Positions 61,812-64,000 of a stretch of 64,000 bases of DNA are shown piece after piece. The notes under the pieces are model-generated. The model was given only the letters and a program-made list of their open reading frames with translations. It had not been told where the DNA came from and did not search any database. Numbering within the stretch: the stretch's first letter is position 1; each line of letters starts with the position of its first letter. The translations under genes and the position numbers were made by a program. The stretch lies in contig NZ_QGTG01000008.1 in NCBI RefSeq assembly GCF_003182155.1, forward strand, positions 62,001 to 126,000, in the 5' to 3' direction. The stretch comes from Chitinophaga sp. S165. GTDB taxonomy: Bacteria > Bacteroidota > Bacteroidia > Chitinophagales > Chitinophagaceae.

Positions 61812-63320
61812 GCCGTAGATATCTCCGAATTTTTGTGTGGCGTACTCCAGGAAATAACTGAAGTCCAGGGGCTTACCGGTTATTTTTTCACACAACTCAT
61901 TGGAGGTGTAATAACGGCCATATTGGTGTACCTGTTGACGTAACCAGGTTAGCAGCTCATCATACTTGCCGGCAGCGATCTGGCCGGTTAAACCGGGGAT
62001 CTGTTGCTGCGCTGTAGCAAAGAACTGCGCTGCATAGAAACTGCCAAGAGAATAGGTTGGGAAATAACCAAAGCTGCCGTGCGACCAGTGGATGTCCTGT
62101 AAAACGCCCTGCGTATCATTCGGAACATCTACATGCAGAAATTCCTTATAGTAGGAATTCCATATCTCGCGAAGGTCCTTAGTCTGATAAGTCCCATCCA
62201 GTAATCCTTTCTCAATTTCGTAACGTACCATCACGTGAAAATGATAGGTCAGTTCATCTGCCTCCGTACGGATCAGGGACGGCTGTACCAGGTTGATGGC
62301 TTTGTAGAAGTCCTGCAGACTGACAGTACCCAGGTTGTCAGGGAAGAGCTGCTGTAACTGCGGATAATGATGTTCCCAGAAAACGAGACTGCGCCCTACA
62401 TTATTCTCCCATAGCCGGGACTGCGATTCATGAATGCCCAGACTGGCAGCCTCTCCGGAGGGTAGTCCATAAGCCGCTGTATCAAGTCCCTGCTCATACA
62501 AAGCATGTCCGCCTTCGTGGATACAGCTCCAGGTCATATTGCCGAAATCTTTCTCGTCAATCCGGGTGGTCACCCTTACGTCCTGTGGATTGAAACTGGT
62601 GGTGAACGGATGTTCTGATACATCTTGCCTGCCCGCGCCCATATCGTAGCCCATAGCCTTTAACAGCTGTATACCAAACTCCCACTGACGGTTCCGGTCA
62701 TAATGCAGGTGCAGGAAATCCTTTTTCACTTGCGGCCGTTGCTCAATGCTGCGCAGCAAAGGGGTAAGTGCTGTTTTAACATCAGCAAACACCTTGTCCA
62801 GCATGGTGGTTGTGGCTCCCTTTTCATACTCATTCAGCAGGGCATTGTAGGGGTGTCCCTCATATCCCAGGATGTCGGCTTCTTTTCTTTTCAATTCTAC
62901 CATCCTGTTCAGCACAGGCTGAAAAACAGCATAGCTGCCTTCCTTGCGGGCATTGATCCAGGCGTGATAACATTCATTGGTAGTTTGCGACAGTTCCGCG
63001 ACAAAGCTGGCCGGGTATTTTTTGTTCTTCTGGTAATCCTCCAGGGACAGCGTAATGTTCTTTGCTGCTACAGGTTCCAGGTTTTGTTTCTCTTTGTTGA
63101 GCGTTTCCAGCAGTTCTCCCAGCTGGTTTGCCGTGAACAGTTCATGGGAAAGGGAACTGAGGGTCGTGATCTGCTGTCCGCGGAACGCCGCTCCTTTCTC
63201 CGGCAGATAGGTTTCCTGGTCCCAGCTAAGTACGGCAATCGCATTCCGGATGTCTGCGATCTGCTGCATCTTCCCTTTATAGGTTTCGTATTGTGTTGCT
63301 GTAGATAAGGTCTGTGCCAT
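61806..63320 (-). CDS. Carboxypeptidase M32 (Taq type)
   Basis: 504 residues from the ATG at 63320 (MAQTLSTATQYETYKG). Metallocarboxypeptidase: zinc site HEGGHALYEQG followed by GIHESQSRLWENNVGRS, which holds the third ligand. Mostly helical, cytoplasmic. A TACTTTTG -7-like box lies at 63343-63336 between it and the divergent NIF3 gene. Its 3' end overlaps the rhodanese-thioredoxin gene by 6 bp. Confidence 0.95.
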   Translation of the reverse strand: MAQTLSTATQYETYKGKMQQIADIRNAIAVLSWDQETYLPEKGAAFRGQQITTLSSLSHELFTANQLGELLETLNKEKQNLEPVAAKNITLSLEDYQKNKKYPASFVAELSQTTNECYHAWINARKEGSYAVFQPVLNRMVELKRKEADILGYEGHPYNALLNEYEKGATTTMLDKVFADVKTALTPLLRSIEQRPQVKKDFLHLHYDRNRQWEFGIQLLKAMGYDMGAGRQDVSEHPFTTSFNPQDVRVTTRIDEKDFGNMTWSCIHEGGHALYEQGLDTAAYGLPSGEAASLGIHESQSRLWENNVGRSLVFWEHHYPQLQQLFPDNLGTVSLQDFYKAINLVQPSLIRTEADELTYHFHVMVRYEIEKGLLDGTYQTKDLREIWNSYYKEFLHVDVPNDTQGVLQDIHWSHGSFGYFPTYSLGSFYAAQFFATAQQQIPGLTGQIAAGKYDELLTWLRQQVHQYGRYYTSNELCEKITGKPLDFSYFLEYATQKFGDIYGL

Positions 63321-63362
63321 GCTGTTGATTTTGTGCAAAAGTAGGGGTAAATTACCGCCAAT

Positions 63363-64000
63363 ATGAAGATAAGGGATATTACCAATGCCATAGCGGCATT
63401 TGCACCATTACAATACCAGGAAAGTTACGACAATGCAGGGCTGCTGTTTGGCAGTGCGGATTGGGAGGTAACCGGTGTATTACTGACGCTGGACGCTACC
63501 GAAGCTGTGATAGACGAGGCTATTGCCAGAAAATGTAATCTGGTGGTGGCTCATCATCCCATTGTTTTCGGCGGACTGAAAAAGATCAATGGCAGTAACT
63601 ATGTGGAAAGGGTGGCTATAAAAGCCATCAAGAACGATATTGCCGTTTATGCCGCCCATACAAACCTGGACAATGTACGGAACGGCGTGTGTGAAATGAT
63701 GGCCCGCCGCCTGGCATTGAAGGATTGTACCGTTCTGTCGCCCAAAAAGGAGTTGCTGCGTAAGCTCTATACATTTGTGCCACAGGCAGATGCAGAGAAG
63801 GTGCGGACTGCCCTCTTTGCAGCCGGCGCCGGACATATTGGCGCATATAGCGAGTGCAGTTACAACGTGGAGGGAACGGGTACCTTTAAAGGGGAAGAAG
63901 GCACGAATCCCCACGTGGGTAAGGCCGGAGAGCAGCACACGGAGGCCGAAACAAAGGTGGAGGTGATATTTCCCGTATATTTGGAACAATATGTGATCAG
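63363..64000 (+). CDS. NIF3-like dinuclear metal center protein, 3' end outside window
   Basis: The frame is open from the ATG at 63363 to the end of the window, about 212 residues of a protein that is usually 250-370 long. N-terminus MKIRDITNAIAAFAPLQYQE, then SYDNAGLLFGS, LTLDATEAVIDEA, and the metal site VVAHHPIVFGGLK and YAAHTNLDN, all typical of the NIF3/YbgI family (also annotated GTP cyclohydrolase I type 2). The inserted domain of the longer Bacteroidota form starts near residue 130. Function of the family is uncertain. 42 bp from the divergent M32 gene. Confidence 0.93.
   Translation, partial: MKIRDITNAIAAFAPLQYQESYDNAGLLFGSADWEVTGVLLTLDATEAVIDEAIARKCNLVVAHHPIVFGGLKKINGSNYVERVAIKAIKNDIAVYAAHTNLDNVRNGVCEMMARRLALKDCTVLSPKKELLRKLYTFVPQADAEKVRTALFAAGAGHIGAYSECSYNVEGTGTFKGEEGTNPHVGKAGEQHTEAETKVEVIFPVYLEQYVI

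Overview
The window reads as chromosomal DNA of a Bacteroidota bacterium, most likely a Chitinophaga-like member of the Chitinophagaceae. The evidence is: several secreted proteins ending in the type IX secretion (T9SS) gliding-type (type B, CHU_C) sorting domain; two PorP/SprF-family outer membrane proteins; a PorE-like OmpA protein; a SusC/BtuB-type TonB receptor; and promoters of the Bacteroidota form (TTG/TTTG, spacer of about 19, TAnnTTTG). I saw no rRNA, tRNA, CRISPR array, prophage or insertion sequence. The gene content is mainly core metabolism and cell envelope.

Layout. 1-2.9 kb: 3' part of a TonB-dependent receptor and a coupled BNR-repeat lipoprotein. 2.9-3.3 kb: a small leftward transcription unit (promoter, palindrome, 48-codon Trp-rich ORF, terminator). 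3.3-11.2 kb, leftward operon: lnt, an alpha/beta hydrolase, two paralogous T9SS type B proteins and an SDR oxidoreductase. 11.5-20.5 kb: guaB, dprA, a P4-type acid phosphatase (rightward), PorE-like OmpA protein, queE, folD, pckA. 21-26.1 kb rightward: pepP, pssA, purS, rsmI, M1 metallopeptidase. 26.5-29.8 kb leftward: ECF sigma factor, two-TM protein and HMA-like small protein, then rsmG and a GT2 glycosyltransferase. 30-36 kb rightward: tgt, LptF/G permease, a mitochondrial-type citrate synthase, recG. 36.2-40.9 kb: a 1230-residue DUF7948/SBBP/PKD/CHU_C protein with its PorP/SprF partner. 41-49.5 kb: GlcD-type oxidase, small barrel protein, LOG-family protein, O-methyltransferase, GH73-LysM autolysin, hpt, VWA protein. 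49.5-54.9 kb: RlmK-type methyltransferase, dnaJ, grpE, RlmI-type methyltransferase, a minimal T9SS type A protein, peroxiredoxin. 55-60.9 kb: second PorP/SprF and its about 1620-residue PKD-array adhesin-like protein. 61.1-64 kb: rhodanese-thioredoxin fusion, M32 carboxypeptidase, NIF3 protein cut by the window end.

How the genes fit together: two giant PKD/CHU_C proteins each sit directly upstream of a PorP/SprF gene, matching the SprB-SprF arrangement in which the small barrel protein is needed for export or anchoring of the large adhesin. With the PorE-like protein and three further T9SS cargo proteins, much of this window serves the cell surface.

The least explained DNA is intergenic: a pair of long hairpins (about 26.29 and 52.54 kb) with the same apex and compensatory stem changes, a large REP-like inverted repeat at 47.4 kb, an ATTACGAAT-rich inverted repeat before rsmI, and the small Trp-rich unit at 3 kb.
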